Assembly: GCA_000980705.1 (NCBI GenBank)
Contig: LBCK01000001.1
Span: 992,001-1,056,000, forward strand
Direction of reading: 5' to 3'
DNA: 64,000 bases
From: Ruminococcus sp. UNK.MGS-30
Lineage (GTDB): Bacteria; Bacillota; Clostridia; Oscillospirales; Ruminococcaceae
The notes beneath the pieces were generated by a model, which did not search any database, was not told where the DNA came from, and worked only from the letters and a program-made list of their open reading frames with translations. A program made the position numbers and the translations under genes. Below are positions 8,174 through 16,876 of the stretch, piece by piece; the first letter of the stretch is position 1; each line of letters begins with the position of its first letter.

Positions 8174-9805
8174 ATGAAGAAACAGAGAATCCTGGCATCA
8201 CTGACAGCGGCGGCGCTTGCTGCGGCGTCTCTGCCGGCGGTTGCAGCCTCATCGGTGGAATACAACACCTGGACGGGATATGTGCTGCGGAATGCGGCAG
8301 GGAACTGCCTCAGCGTTCTCGGCGGCTCAGAGGGTGAGGGCGCACAGGTCGATTTTTACTTGGCAGACGGCGCAGCGCCCTATAATACGTGGTATTTCAC
8401 CGAGACAGACACCGGCATCACCGTCAAGTCTGCCCTTTCGCAGGGCGAGTATTACCTGAAAGAGATGGATGGTATGCTGGCGCTGTCCAAAACAGCAGGG
8501 GAATTCACCCTGTCAGAGGACGGCACACTGCTGGGCGCATCCGGCAAGGCATACGACATTGTGGTGCCGGAACCGGTGACCAATCTCCGCATGGGAGACT
8601 GGAATCATGACGGTGCAGTGGACGGCATGGACTTGACACTGCTGCGGCAGGCAGTGCAGGATCACACGGCAGACTTTGCGCAGCAGGCGGTAGGTGACAC
8701 CAACGGGGACGGTGTGTTGAATGGGGCAGATATACAGCTGCTCCAGCAGTATCTGCTGGGCGAGGATGTGACCATGGCAGAGGTACACGTGCCGGAATGC
8801 AGCATTGTGCCGATGCCGAATCCGCCGGAGACCACAGAACCTGCCGTCACGGAAACCACTACGACCACAGAAACAACGACCACAACGATGGGAACGGCTG
8901 CTGCCACAGAGACCACGGCAACCACAGAAACGACCATAGTGACAACTACCACAGAAACACCCCGGCAGGATCTGACGATGGCAGACTTTCCGTCGGATTA
9001 TACCTATGCGGCAGACTGGATCTGGAACAACCGTATTGCGGCGGAAAAGTCTACGGAACGCCGGAACACCATTTTCGACCAGATCGACGCCGGAAACGGT
9101 ACGATCAACTATGTGGTGCGGTGGCAGTCCTACCGCACACTGACCCTGGAACAGCGGCAGCAGTTTGAAAAGCTGGTGAGCGACTGCATCAACGGCTGGA
9201 ACGACTGGCTCAAGGGCTGGGACGGCTGGAAGTATGACCACGTGGACGTGAAAATTGTGGGCTGGGCAGTGCTGGACAAATCTGTTTTGCTGGATTTGCA
9301 GCCGGATGAGGTCGTTTATGACAATCTCATCTCCGACTATGACAGCACCTATGACACATCCAACGGCGTGGACACTATCCCGGATAAGCTGCCCAGTGCG
9401 CCGTCTGAGATTTCCCGGTTCGACCACTTCTTCGACAGCAGTTACAGCTATCCCGGCGGTCTGGACAAACGCTTTGATATGTACCTGTGGGGCACGCAGG
9501 GATTCCCGAACATCGGCGGCTGCGGCGGTGACTGGGGACAGCGGCTTTCGGATACGGCGTACCTCAATATGCTGGACGGCTCCGGTATCCACGTGCTGGA
9601 ACACGAGATCGGTCACGGCTTTGGCATGACGGATTTCTACGGCGGCGAGGGCGAATCCAACGGATTCCCGCCCGGAGGATTCCCCGGCGGTGAAAATTCT
9701 CTGATGATGGCTGGCTCTGCCATGAAGATCACGGATTTTGACGGCTGGATGCTGCGCTATATGTGGAGCAAGATCAAGGACGAGGACGGACGGTTCTCGA
9801 AGTAA
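8174..9805 (+). CDS. Paralogue: secreted dockerin protein with metzincin-type protease domain
   Basis: A 543-residue protein with the same module order as the gene 56 bases upstream: signal peptide, YNTW lectin-like lobes, internal dockerin (DWNHDGAVDGMD and DTNGDGVLNGAD), Thr-rich linker and a C-terminal domain with HEIGHGFGMTD (H477, E478, H481, D487) and a Met-turn-like NSLMMAGSA. The start at 8174 has GAGG 9 bases upstream. The two genes are a tandem duplication that has diverged, with the linker differing most. They are probably cotranscribed and end at the terminator at 9816. Zinc-protease function is inferred; the cleaved substrate is unknown. Confidence 0.85.
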   Translation: MKKQRILASLTAAALAAASLPAVAASSVEYNTWTGYVLRNAAGNCLSVLGGSEGEGAQVDFYLADGAAPYNTWYFTETDTGITVKSALSQGEYYLKEMDGMLALSKTAGEFTLSEDGTLLGASGKAYDIVVPEPVTNLRMGDWNHDGAVDGMDLTLLRQAVQDHTADFAQQAVGDTNGDGVLNGADIQLLQQYLLGEDVTMAEVHVPECSIVPMPNPPETTEPAVTETTTTTETTTTTMGTAAATETTATTETTIVTTTTETPRQDLTMADFPSDYTYAADWIWNNRIAAEKSTERRNTIFDQIDAGNGTINYVVRWQSYRTLTLEQRQQFEKLVSDCINGWNDWLKGWDGWKYDHVDVKIVGWAVLDKSVLLDLQPDEVVYDNLISDYDSTYDTSNGVDTIPDKLPSAPSEISRFDHFFDSSYSYPGGLDKRFDMYLWGTQGFPNIGGCGGDWGQRLSDTAYLNMLDGSGIHVLEHEIGHGFGMTDFYGGEGESNGFPPGGFPGGENSLMMAGSAMKITDFDGWMLRYMWSKIKDEDGRFSK

Positions 9806-9815
9806 TACCAGAAAA

Positions 9816-9853
9816 AAAACGCCTTCTGCACGTTGGATGCAGGAGGCGTTTTG
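9816..9853 (+). terminator. Rho-independent terminator
   Basis: A 15-bp stem (9816-9830 with 9838-9852) with one G-T pair and a 7-base loop. It ends the tandem protease operon. Confidence 0.8.
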
Positions 9854-9867
9854 TGCTGCCGGGATGA

Positions 9868-9896
9868 TTGCAATTTTCTTCGAAGTGTGGTATACT
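9868..9896 (+). promoter_or_regulatory. azlCD promoter
   Basis: TTGCAA (9868-9873), a 17-base spacer and TATACT (9891-9896), about 45 bases before azlC. Confidence 0.65.
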
Positions 9897-9940
9897 TTTA
9901 CAGTTGACTGTGATTTTCAGACAGAAGGGAGTATGATCGT

Positions 9941-10636
9941 ATGAAGTGGAAAGCATTTCGGGCGGCATTTCCGCACACACTGCCCATTTTTGCCGGATTC
10001 TGGTTTCTGGGGCTTGCCTATGGCATCTATATGCACGTCGCCGGCTTTTCATTTGTCTATCCGATGCTGATGAGTCTTTTGATTTTCGGCGGCTCACTGG
10101 AATTTGTTGCTGTGGAGATGCTGCTCAGTCCGTTTGCCCCGGTACAGGTGTTTATCATGACACTGCTGATACAGGCACGCCACCTGTTTTACGGCATATC
10201 CATGCTGGACAAGTATAAAGGCATGGGGTGGAAAAAGGGATATCTGATTTTCGGAATGTGTGATGAGACCTTTTCCATCAACTATACGGCAGAGATCCCG
10301 GACGGCGTGGACAAGGGATGGTTCTTTTTCTTTGTGACCCTGCTGAACCATTTTTACTGGTTTTCCGGGGCGACCATCGGCGGACTTGTTGGCTCGCTTT
10401 TGAAATTTGATACCACAGGCATCAGCTTTGTGATGACCGCCATGTTTGTGGTGATTTTTCTGGAACAGTGGCTGAAAGGAAAGCACCATGCCGCCTCATG
10501 GATCGGTCTGCTGGTATCTGTGGTCTGCCTGGTCTGCTTTGGCGCAGATTCTTTTTTGATTCCCACCATGGCGGCGATTCTTCTGACATTGCTTTTGTGC
10601 CGCAGAAAACTGGAACGAACGGAGAAAAAATCATGA
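9941..10636 (+). CDS. azlC: AzlC-type branched-chain amino acid exporter, large subunit
   Basis: A 231-residue integral membrane protein with about seven helices. The N-terminal part reads [23 protein letters not shown] and the central part has [15 protein letters not shown], both typical of AzlC. AzlC and AzlD together export branched-chain amino acids. GAAGGGAG precedes the ATG. The stop overlaps the azlD start by 4 bases (ATGA), so translation is coupled. Confidence 0.93.
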   Translation: MKWKAFRAAFPHTLPIFAGFWFLGLAYGIYMHVAGFSFVYPMLMSLLIFGGSLEFVAVEMLLSPFAPVQVFIMTLLIQARHLFYGISMLDKYKGMGWKKGYLIFGMCDETFSINYTAEIPDGVDKGWFFFFVTLLNHFYWFSGATIGGLVGSLLKFDTTGISFVMTAMFVVIFLEQWLKGKHHAASWIGLLVSVVCLVCFGADSFLIPTMAAILLTLLLCRRKLERTEKKS

Positions 10637-10962
10637 CACTGACCCAACAGATCATTACAATAGGCTTGTGTATCCTTGGAACGATGCTGACCCGTTTTCT
10701 GCCGTTTTTGATTTTCCGGGAAAACCGAAAAACGCCGGAAGTGATACAATATATAGGGGAATATCTGCCGGCTGCGGTTTTCGGGATGCTGGTGGTCTAT
10801 TGCCTGCGGAATGTCAGCATCGTCTCCGGCAGTCACGGACTCCCGGAGCTGATCGCCATTCTGGTGACCTGCGGACTGCACCTCTGGAAACGGCAGATTC
10901 TGCTCTCCATTGCCGGCGGCACGGTGTGCTATATGCTGTTGCTGCACTTTGTATTTGCTTAG
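10633..10962 (+). CDS. azlD: AzlD-type branched-chain amino acid exporter, small subunit
   Basis: A 109-residue membrane protein with three or four helices and the AzlD feature TRFLPFLIF near the N-terminus. It starts inside the last codons of azlC (ATGA overlap), which fixes the start at 10633. Its stop lies only a few bases from the convergent DUF3021 gene. Confidence 0.9.
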   Translation: MTLTQQIITIGLCILGTMLTRFLPFLIFRENRKTPEVIQYIGEYLPAAVFGMLVVYCLRNVSIVSGSHGLPELIAILVTCGLHLWKRQILLSIAGGTVCYMLLLHFVFA

Positions 10963-10967
10963 GACTC

Positions 10968-11441
10968 TTACACAGCGTTTTCGTTCGTGTCCTCCTGTAG
11001 CTTCTGGTTGATCTTCTGTATTTTCCGCCGGTAGACGCTGTACTGGCTGAGCCAGATGCTGAGATAGATGCAGAGGAAAATTCCCAGATAGAGCAGCATT
11101 CCCCACAGACTCAGATCACACCAGCCCAGCAGCAGTGAGACGACCCAGAACAGGGGCGTAACCATGCAGAAATGGGTGGCGGTGGCACGGAATAAACTCC
11201 ACGATTCCACTTCCCAGATGACGGAACTGCCGGCAAAAACAGAACCCACCAGCCCGGACAGCAGAAATTGTGCCGTGGCGCCGGCGGTTTCAGAGCCGAA
11301 CAGAGCAGTACAGCCGGGGCTGCACGGCGCATATGTGCCGATGCAAAAGGAAATCACCAGAATTATAAGGCTGCTGATGCACACGCCTATCGGGAAGCCG
11401 ATAGCGCTGCGGAGCAGGATCTGTTTTTTCATATTTTTCAT
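10968..11441 (-). CDS. DUF3021 four-helix membrane protein
   Basis: A 157-residue protein with four predicted membrane helices and a charged C-terminal tail (YRRKIQKINQKL). DUF3021 genes are usually coupled to a LytTR regulator, as here (13 bases from the gene upstream). The start is fixed by AAGGAGG 7 bases upstream. Such pairs are thought to work as membrane sensor or inhibitor plus DNA-binding regulator. The target here is unknown. Confidence 0.82.
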   Translation of the reverse strand: MKNMKKQILLRSAIGFPIGVCISSLIILVISFCIGTYAPCSPGCTALFGSETAGATAQFLLSGLVGSVFAGSSVIWEVESWSLFRATATHFCMVTPLFWVVSLLLGWCDLSLWGMLLYLGIFLCIYLSIWLSQYSVYRRKIQKINQKLQEDTNENAV

Positions 11442-11453
11442 AAAGCGACCTCC

Positions 11454-11894
11454 TTAGAGTCCGAGTATGGATTTGATGCGGTTGACATAGCGCCTGGAAA
11501 CATATGCGGTCTCACCGGTTTTCAGCTGGATGCCGATGGTGCCGGTGATGCTGAGGTCCAGCCGTTTCACAAAGCGCAGGTTGATGATCTCCGATTTGGA
11601 GATGCGGACAAAGGTTTTTTCGTCCAGCAGCTGTTCCAGTTCATAGAGCCGCTGGCGCAAATAAAATTCACCATGGGGCGTTTGGGCGTAAACCTTTTGC
11701 GATGCGCCGTAAATGCGCATGATCTGGGACTTTTCCAGCAGGACAGCGCTGTCTGCATCATAGCCTATGACAGAATCAGAACGCTTTTCGGACAGCTTTT
11801 CCACCAGTTCCCGGACTTCGGCGGTCACGGCGGCGGTGCGGATCAAAATTTCCGGCTCTTCGCATTGGCTGTCCAGCTGTATTTGTATTTTCAC
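11454..11894 (-). CDS. LytTR-family DNA-binding regulator
   Basis: A 146-residue protein starting at GTG, with AAAGGAGGAG upstream. Residues 45-146 form a LytTR domain: YLRQRLYELEQLL, FVRISKSEIINL, then a C-terminal YVSRRYVNRIKSILG. There is no receiver domain, so control probably comes from the cotranscribed DUF3021 membrane protein. It may regulate its own promoter. No operator repeats were identified. Confidence 0.87.
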   Translation of the reverse strand: MKIQIQLDSQCEEPEILIRTAAVTAEVRELVEKLSEKRSDSVIGYDADSAVLLEKSQIMRIYGASQKVYAQTPHGEFYLRQRLYELEQLLDEKTFVRISKSEIINLRFVKRLDLSITGTIGIQLKTGETAYVSRRYVNRIKSILGL

Positions 11895-12025
11895 GTGGGA
11901 TGTCTCCTCCTTTCGCTGCGGTCGACTGCCAGTCTATCATAGCATATTTTTCACGGCGGCTCAAGCCATTTTCGACAACCGGTATGTTTTTGCAGATAAA
12001 CGGCAGAAAAAAAGAGATCTGTCTC

Positions 12026-12054
12026 TTGACAAATCTCTGTGAGTACGGAATAAT
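12026..12054 (+). promoter_or_regulatory. Promoter of the candidate antisense RNA
   Basis: TTGACA (12026-12031), exactly 17 bases, then AATAAT (12049-12054). It points at a short transcript ending in a hairpin, with no coding frame after it. Confidence 0.65.
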
Positions 12055-12060
12055 AAAAGG

Positions 12061-12156
12061 GAAGAGAGCATACCAGTAGACGGTCTGCTTTCACTGCTTG
12101 GATTAAAAAGATTTAACCGCCACAGTTGGTAGCTAGGGGCGGTTATTTCTTTTTCT
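12061..12156 (+). ncRNA. Candidate small RNA, possible type I antitoxin relic
   Basis: About 95 bases from the predicted start to a terminator (stem 12115-12121 with 12138-12144, 16-base loop, then a T-rich tail). No start codon with a ribosome-binding site lies inside. On the opposite strand, a frame ending in KKSKKHHHKKKKK and a stop reads straight into the same hairpin. This is the layout of small holin-like toxins with an antisense RNA sharing a bidirectional terminator. The membrane part of that toxin is absent; a palindromic repeat lies where it should be. The assignment is inference. Confidence 0.4.
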
Positions 12157-12222
12157 TCTTGTGGTGATGCTTTTTACTTTTTTTTGATTGTAGTAAACGT
12201 GAAAAATCAAACTCGTGGAATC

Positions 12223-12291
12223 TGTAGGGGCGAACAGTGTTCGCCCGTTTCTTTTGAGGTGAGTCCCGGGCGAACGATGTTCGCCCCTACA
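12223..12291. repeat. 69-bp double palindromic repeat
   Basis: Perfect 14-base terminal inverted repeats, TGTAGGGGCGAACA and TGTTCGCCCCTACA. Each arm is itself nearly palindromic (GGGCGAAC followed by GTTCGCCC), so each half can fold into a hairpin. I recall similar GGGGCGAAC palindromes as dispersed repeats in gut Clostridia. There is only one copy in this window. Confidence 0.75.
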
Positions 12292-12465
12292 ATAAGAACG
12301 CATTGCGGACAAATCTGTAGAAATTATTGTTCAGCAGACGCACTGGAGGGATGGCAGGCTGCGGCAAAAAATGTCAAATACAGGCGCAGTCAGAAGAGCG
12401 GCATCGGGAAACCGGTGCTTTTTTGCGGTGAAACGGCAGAAAAAGAAAAAAATCTGCAAATGCTA

Positions 12466-12494
12466 TTGCATTTCCCGAAAAAGCCTGTTATAAT
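12466..12494 (+). promoter_or_regulatory. purA promoter
   Basis: TTGCAT (12466-12471), a 17-base spacer and TATAAT (12489-12494), about 85 bases before the purA start. Confidence 0.75.
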
Positions 12495-12580
12495 AGAATG
12501 GTATGATGCAGTGAGATACTGCGCTGAAAGCATCGCTTTCGGCAAAATTTTGTAGTTTTTTGAAAAGTGAGGAGTTTCTT

Positions 12581-13855
12581 ATGCCTGCAAATATTGTAGT
12601 CGGTTCACAGTGGGGAGACGAAGGAAAGGGTAAGATCATTGACATTATGGCATCCCGTGCAGATGTGGTTGTCCGTGCAACGGGCGGCAACAATGCCGGT
12701 CATACCGTTGTCAACAACGGTGAGGTGTACAAGCTGCATCTGATCCCATCCGGCATCCTGTACCCGGAGACCCTGTGTCTGATCGGTGCCGGTGTTGTCC
12801 TCGATCCGAAGGACTTCATCTCGGAGCTGGATGGTCTGGAAAGCCGTGGGATTTCCACCGCAAACCTGAAGATCGACCCTCGTGCTCATGTGGTTATGCC
12901 GTGGCATATCGCACTGGACGGTCTGTCGGAGAATTTCCGTGGCAACTCTGATATCGGTACGACCAAGCGTGGTATTGGTCCGACCTATATGGACAAGTAT
13001 GAGCGCTGCGGTCTGCGTGTCTACGACCTGGTTCATCCGGAGATTTTCGCAGAAAAGGCACGGACAACCGGCGAACTGAAAAACAAGATCATTACCGCAG
13101 TTTACGGCGGCGAGGCATTTGACCTGGACGCTGTGATCGCAGAATATACCGAATACGGAAAGCGCCTGGCAAAGTATGTGGATGACGTTTCCGTACTGAC
13201 CTATGAGGCAAACAAGGCTGGAAAGACCATTATGTTTGAGGGTGCGCAGGCAACCCTGCTGGACATCGACTTCGGTACTTATCCGTATGTTACCTCTTCT
13301 CACCCCATTGCAGCAGGTGCGTGCATCGGTACCGGTGTAGGTCCGAAGATGATTACCAACATCATCGGTGTTGCAAAGGCTTATACCACCCGTGTGGGCA
13401 AGGGTCCATTCCCGACCGAGCTGAACGACGAGACCGGCGATGTGATCCGCAACAAGGGCGGTGAATTCGGCACTACCACCGGCAGACCCCGTCGTACCGG
13501 CTGGTTCGATGCTGTGATCGTACGTCACTCTGTCCGCACCAACGGTCTGGACGGTCTGGCAATCAACAAGCTGGATACCCTGAGCGGCATCGGCACGCTG
13601 AAAATGTGCGTGGGCTATCAGAAACCGGACGGCACTGTGCTGAAGGATTTCCCGGCTGCGTTGGAATCCCTGGCTGACTGCGCTCCGATCTATGAGGAAT
13701 TCGAGGGCTTTGACGAAGATATCTCCAACTGCAAGAGCTTTGACGAACTGCCGGAGGCTTGCAAGAAGTATATCGCCCGTCTGGAAGAAGTCTGCGAGTG
13801 CAAGGTCGTTATGGTGGGCAACGGTCCGGACAGAAGCCAGATCCTGGAACGGTAA
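12581..13855 (+). CDS. purA: Adenylosuccinate synthetase
   Basis: A 424-residue enzyme that makes adenylosuccinate from IMP, aspartate and GTP, the first step from IMP to AMP. The N-terminal P-loop is GSQWGDEGKGKIID, followed by GGNNAGHT. FEGAQATLLDIDFGTYPYVTSS and TTTGRPRRTGWFDAV are signature segments. The start at 12581 follows GAGGAG by 6 bases. Codon use is strongly biased, as for a well-expressed gene. It has its own promoter and terminator. Confidence 0.98.
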   Translation: MPANIVVGSQWGDEGKGKIIDIMASRADVVVRATGGNNAGHTVVNNGEVYKLHLIPSGILYPETLCLIGAGVVLDPKDFISELDGLESRGISTANLKIDPRAHVVMPWHIALDGLSENFRGNSDIGTTKRGIGPTYMDKYERCGLRVYDLVHPEIFAEKARTTGELKNKIITAVYGGEAFDLDAVIAEYTEYGKRLAKYVDDVSVLTYEANKAGKTIMFEGAQATLLDIDFGTYPYVTSSHPIAAGACIGTGVGPKMITNIIGVAKAYTTRVGKGPFPTELNDETGDVIRNKGGEFGTTTGRPRRTGWFDAVIVRHSVRTNGLDGLAINKLDTLSGIGTLKMCVGYQKPDGTVLKDFPAALESLADCAPIYEEFEGFDEDISNCKSFDELPEACKKYIARLEEVCECKVVMVGNGPDRSQILER

Positions 13856-13884
13856 GCAGGAAACAGAATCGTGATAGAATAACC

Positions 13885-13926
13885 GAACGCTCTCTGGACG
13901 GAATGTGCAGAGAGCGTTCTTGATTT
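13885..13926 (+). terminator. purA terminator
   Basis: A perfect 12-bp stem (13885-13896 with 13908-13919), an 11-base loop and a short T-rich tail. Confidence 0.7.
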
Positions 13927-13992
13927 CCGTTTGCCGAATGTGCCGCAGAGGTTTGTCCCTGCGAAAAACTCCCGAAAAGAGGTCGAATTTCC

Positions 13993-15237
13993 ATGCAATA
14001 TATTTTACTGATACTCTGTCTGATACAGCTCGCCGCCATTGTCTGGCTGGTGATGCAGGTGCAGAAACTGCGCCGTCCGCAGGATGACACAGCGCTGCGC
14101 ACTCTGCGGCAGGAGATCGCCGCCGACACCCAGAACCAAATGCAGATGCTGGGCAATCTGCTGTCGGAAAACCAGCGCCAGTCCGGGGACTACCAGGCAG
14201 AGCGCCTGGAACAGATGGAACGTGGCATGGACGCACGGCTGCGGCAGTTCGAAAGCCGTGTGGGAAACCTGGAGCGTTCCAATGCCCAGGGCATGGAGCA
14301 GATACGCTCTGCCGTTGCCGCAAATCTTCACCGGATGCAGACCCAGCAGCAGGACAGCCTGGCGGAGATACAATCCACGGTCAACGAAAAGCTGGCGCAG
14401 TCGCTGAACCAGAAGATCGGGCAGTCCTTCCAGCTGGTCAGCAGCCGCCTGGAACAAGTTTACCAGGGGCTGGGAGAAATGCAGACGCTGGCGGTCGGCG
14501 TGGGGGACTTGAAAAAGGTGCTGTCCAACGTCAAGACCCGTGGTATCCTGGGTGAAGTCCAGCTGGGAGCGATCTTACAGGAAATCCTTGCGCCGGAGCA
14601 GTACGCCACGGAGATCCCAACCCTGCCCAACAGCCGGAATCACGTGGAATTTGCGGTGCGGATGCCGGCGGACGGCGAACAGCCTGTGTGGCTGCCCATC
14701 GACTCCAAGTTTCCGGGGGACACTTACGCCGCACTCCAGGACGCACGGGAACAGGGTGACCCGGCACAGGTGGAGGCGGCACGGCAGAAACTGCTGAGCG
14801 TGGTGCGCAGCTGCGCCAAGGATATCCGGGACAAATATGTTCAGCCGCCGTATACCACCAATTTCGGCATCCTGTTCCTGCCCTTTGAGGGGCTGTATGC
14901 CGAGGTGGTGAACAGCGGACTGGTGGAACAGCTCCAGCGGGAGTACAGCATCAGCGTTGCCGGACCGTCCACCATGGCGGCGATTCTGAACGCACTGCAA
15001 ATGGGATTCCGCACCCTTGCCATCCAGAAACACAGCCACGAGGCGTGGGTGGTGCTGGGCGCAGTCCGCAGCGAGTTCGAAAAGTTCGCCGGAACGATCG
15101 AAAAGGCGCAGAAAAGTCTCCAGGGCGCAGAGCAGCAGCTGGAACTTCTGGCAGGGACACGCACCCGTGCCATTGTGCGCCAGCTCCGGGAAGTGGAACG
15201 GCTTCAGCCGGAGGAACTGCACCGGGAAAGTGAATAA
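13993..15237 (+). CDS. rmuC: RmuC-family protein
   Basis: A 414-residue protein with an N-terminal membrane helix (2-21), a long coiled coil (about 30-170) and a nuclease-like RmuC domain (about 180-370) containing TRGILGEVQL, WLPIDSKFPG and PYTTNFGILFLPFEGLYAEV. RmuC limits recombination at inverted repeats and is a predicted restriction-like nuclease. The start is supported only by a weak AAAGAGG. It stands alone between two terminators. Confidence 0.93.
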   Translation: MQYILLILCLIQLAAIVWLVMQVQKLRRPQDDTALRTLRQEIAADTQNQMQMLGNLLSENQRQSGDYQAERLEQMERGMDARLRQFESRVGNLERSNAQGMEQIRSAVAANLHRMQTQQQDSLAEIQSTVNEKLAQSLNQKIGQSFQLVSSRLEQVYQGLGEMQTLAVGVGDLKKVLSNVKTRGILGEVQLGAILQEILAPEQYATEIPTLPNSRNHVEFAVRMPADGEQPVWLPIDSKFPGDTYAALQDAREQGDPAQVEAARQKLLSVVRSCAKDIRDKYVQPPYTTNFGILFLPFEGLYAEVVNSGLVEQLQREYSISVAGPSTMAAILNALQMGFRTLAIQKHSHEAWVVLGAVRSEFEKFAGTIEKAQKSLQGAEQQLELLAGTRTRAIVRQLREVERLQPEELHRESE

Positions 15238-15253
15238 GGGTTCTGTGTACAGC

Positions 15254-15289
15254 AAATCCGCCTGTTCCGTTTGGGACAGGCGGATTTTT
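15254..15289 (+). terminator. rmuC terminator
   Basis: A 15-bp stem (15254-15268 with 15273-15287), a four-base GTTT loop and a T run. Confidence 0.85.
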
Positions 15290-15318
15290 AGGGTTAGAAA
15301 GGGAAGAATATGCTTTGT

Positions 15319-16779
15319 TTATACGGTTTCAGTGCTGGTACCAGGTAGATTTTCTACCATTCTCAGTAAAAATTTCAAAAGCAAAAGGCTGTCTGCGGCA
15401 TCCACCGTGCCATCTTGGTTACAGTCGCTTTTTTCTTTTGCAATAGAATTGAACGAAACAACTCCTGCACAATATTTATTCAGCAAAACAGCATCACAGA
15501 GGTCAATTCTTCTGTCCATATTGATGTCGCCGCAGGGGATTTTATCAATATCCGGAGTCGTACTGTTGGTTGCTGTGTTTTCGGTAGTGGTTTGAGAATT
15601 CATCCAATCTGGGGTCGTGCTGTTGGCTGTTGTACTTTCAGTGGTGGTTTGCGAATGCAGCCAATCCGGCGTTGTTGTACCGGATGTTCCGGTATATTCA
15701 TAGTCATCCGGAGTGGTGCGTGCAGTTGTTTCGGTTGTTCTTGGTTTTGTTGTTGCTGTAGTCACAGAAGATTTTGCAGACGTGGTTTCTGTTGAATCAG
15801 CTGTTGACATATTGGGATCGGTTGTTGTCGTATATGTTGTGGTGATACTTGGATTTTTTGCTCTGAAAGTATAGTCCATCTCGTATTCTGCGGATCTTAC
15901 ATAAACGCCTTCATTTTGCAGCTGATATCCTTCGGGTAAAGATACTGCATAAATTGTATAGGGCTTTCCATACTCCAGCAAAAAGGAAAAATCGCCGCCG
16001 TCATATACAAATTGATGGATTACCTCTCCGGTTTCCTCCGATATGACTTGAAATGCAACACCAGGAAGGTACATTTCATCATTTGGTGATTCATCCAGTA
16101 CACGTATGGTCATGGGAACTTCTATGATATCGGTATCATCATGCTTTGAGACTGTCGTTTCCGTTGTACCAGAAGTCAGCCGAGGTCTGCTGGTTCCGGT
16201 TGTGCCGGTATATCGGTAGTGATCCATTTCAGTGGTAACAGTTGTTTGTACCGGAGAAGTTTCCGATTTTTTTGTTGCAGTTGTAGCTGTAGTGGATTCG
16301 GTAAAAGATTCATCTGTTGTCATGTTTGGGTCGGTTGTTGTGGTGTATGTGGTAGTGATACTGGGATTTTTCGCTCTGAATGTATAGTCCATGCTGGCAT
16401 ATCCGGAGACTTCAACATAAAAGCCCTGTTTTTCAAGTTGATATCCTTCCGGAACAAAGGTTGCGCATACGGTATAAGTCTTGTCATATTGCAGTGGAAA
16501 TGTAAAATCGCCGCCGTCATACACAAATTGTTGGATTATTTCTCCTGTCTCGTCCAACGTGACTTGAAATGCAACGCCGGAAAGATACATTTCATCATTC
16601 GGCGATTCATCCAGAACACGTATGGTCATGGGAACCTCGCTGCCGTCTGTGTCAGTCGTCTCTTCCGCAGTGGTTTCCGTGGTTGTTTCCATTGCTTTTG
16701 TCTGGAGCGTTCCGGAAGAAACTACCACAGAAAAAGCAAAGGTCAGCCCTGCAATGCCTGCAATTATTTTTTTCAGCAT
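15319..16779 (-). CDS. Secreted dockerin protein with two prealbumin-like repeats
   Basis: A 486-residue secreted protein, last in the dockerin operon. The signal peptide covers about 1-29. Two near-identical repeats of about 105 residues each begin EVPMTIRVLDESPNDEMYL and continue through GVAFQV, VYDGGDF and PEGYQL to DYTFRAKNPSITTTYTTTT. GVAFQV and PEGYQL are typical of SpaA/prealbumin-like beta-sandwich domains. Long Thr-rich linkers separate the modules. The C-terminus is a dockerin (about 413-475) with loops DINMDRRIDLCD and DCNQDGTVDAAD. The start at 16779 is chosen because AAAGG lies about 9 bases upstream. No catalytic motif was found, so it may be an adhesin or spacer. Confidence 0.85.
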   Translation of the reverse strand: MLKKIIAGIAGLTFAFSVVVSSGTLQTKAMETTTETTAEETTDTDGSEVPMTIRVLDESPNDEMYLSGVAFQVTLDETGEIIQQFVYDGGDFTFPLQYDKTYTVCATFVPEGYQLEKQGFYVEVSGYASMDYTFRAKNPSITTTYTTTTDPNMTTDESFTESTTATTATKKSETSPVQTTVTTEMDHYRYTGTTGTSRPRLTSGTTETTVSKHDDTDIIEVPMTIRVLDESPNDEMYLPGVAFQVISEETGEVIHQFVYDGGDFSFLLEYGKPYTIYAVSLPEGYQLQNEGVYVRSAEYEMDYTFRAKNPSITTTYTTTTDPNMSTADSTETTSAKSSVTTATTKPRTTETTARTTPDDYEYTGTSGTTTPDWLHSQTTTESTTANSTTPDWMNSQTTTENTATNSTTPDIDKIPCGDINMDRRIDLCDAVLLNKYCAGVVSFNSIAKEKSDCNQDGTVDAADSLLLLKFLLRMVENLPGTSTETV

Positions 16780-16823
16780 AAAACTCATCCTTTCTAAACC
16801 CAAAAGCGCTTGGCTTTACCAAA

Positions 16824-16852
16824 GCAGGGGCAACGTTCCACATTGCCCCTGC
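16824..16852 (-). terminator. Hairpin between two dockerin genes
   Basis: A perfect 10-bp stem (16824-16833 with 16843-16852) with a 9-base loop, in the 97-bp gap. The minus-strand tail is only TTTGGT, so this may be a partial terminator or an RNA-stabilising hairpin that sets the level of the last gene. Confidence 0.5.
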
Positions 16853-16876
16853 AACTTCACATAGTTATCGAATCGT

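Larger units (their letters stand above)
11895..12580. other. 686-bp intergenic region with a small RNA and a repeat
   Basis: No protein gene is supported here. From left to right it holds a promoter at 12026, a short transcript ending in a hairpin at 12145, a 69-bp palindromic repeat at 12223-12291, about 170 bases without clear features, and the purA promoter at 12466. Confidence 0.7.

Noticed and set aside
12223..12291. CRISPR or rRNA-type structure
   Set aside because: Only one element with inverted, not direct, repeats.
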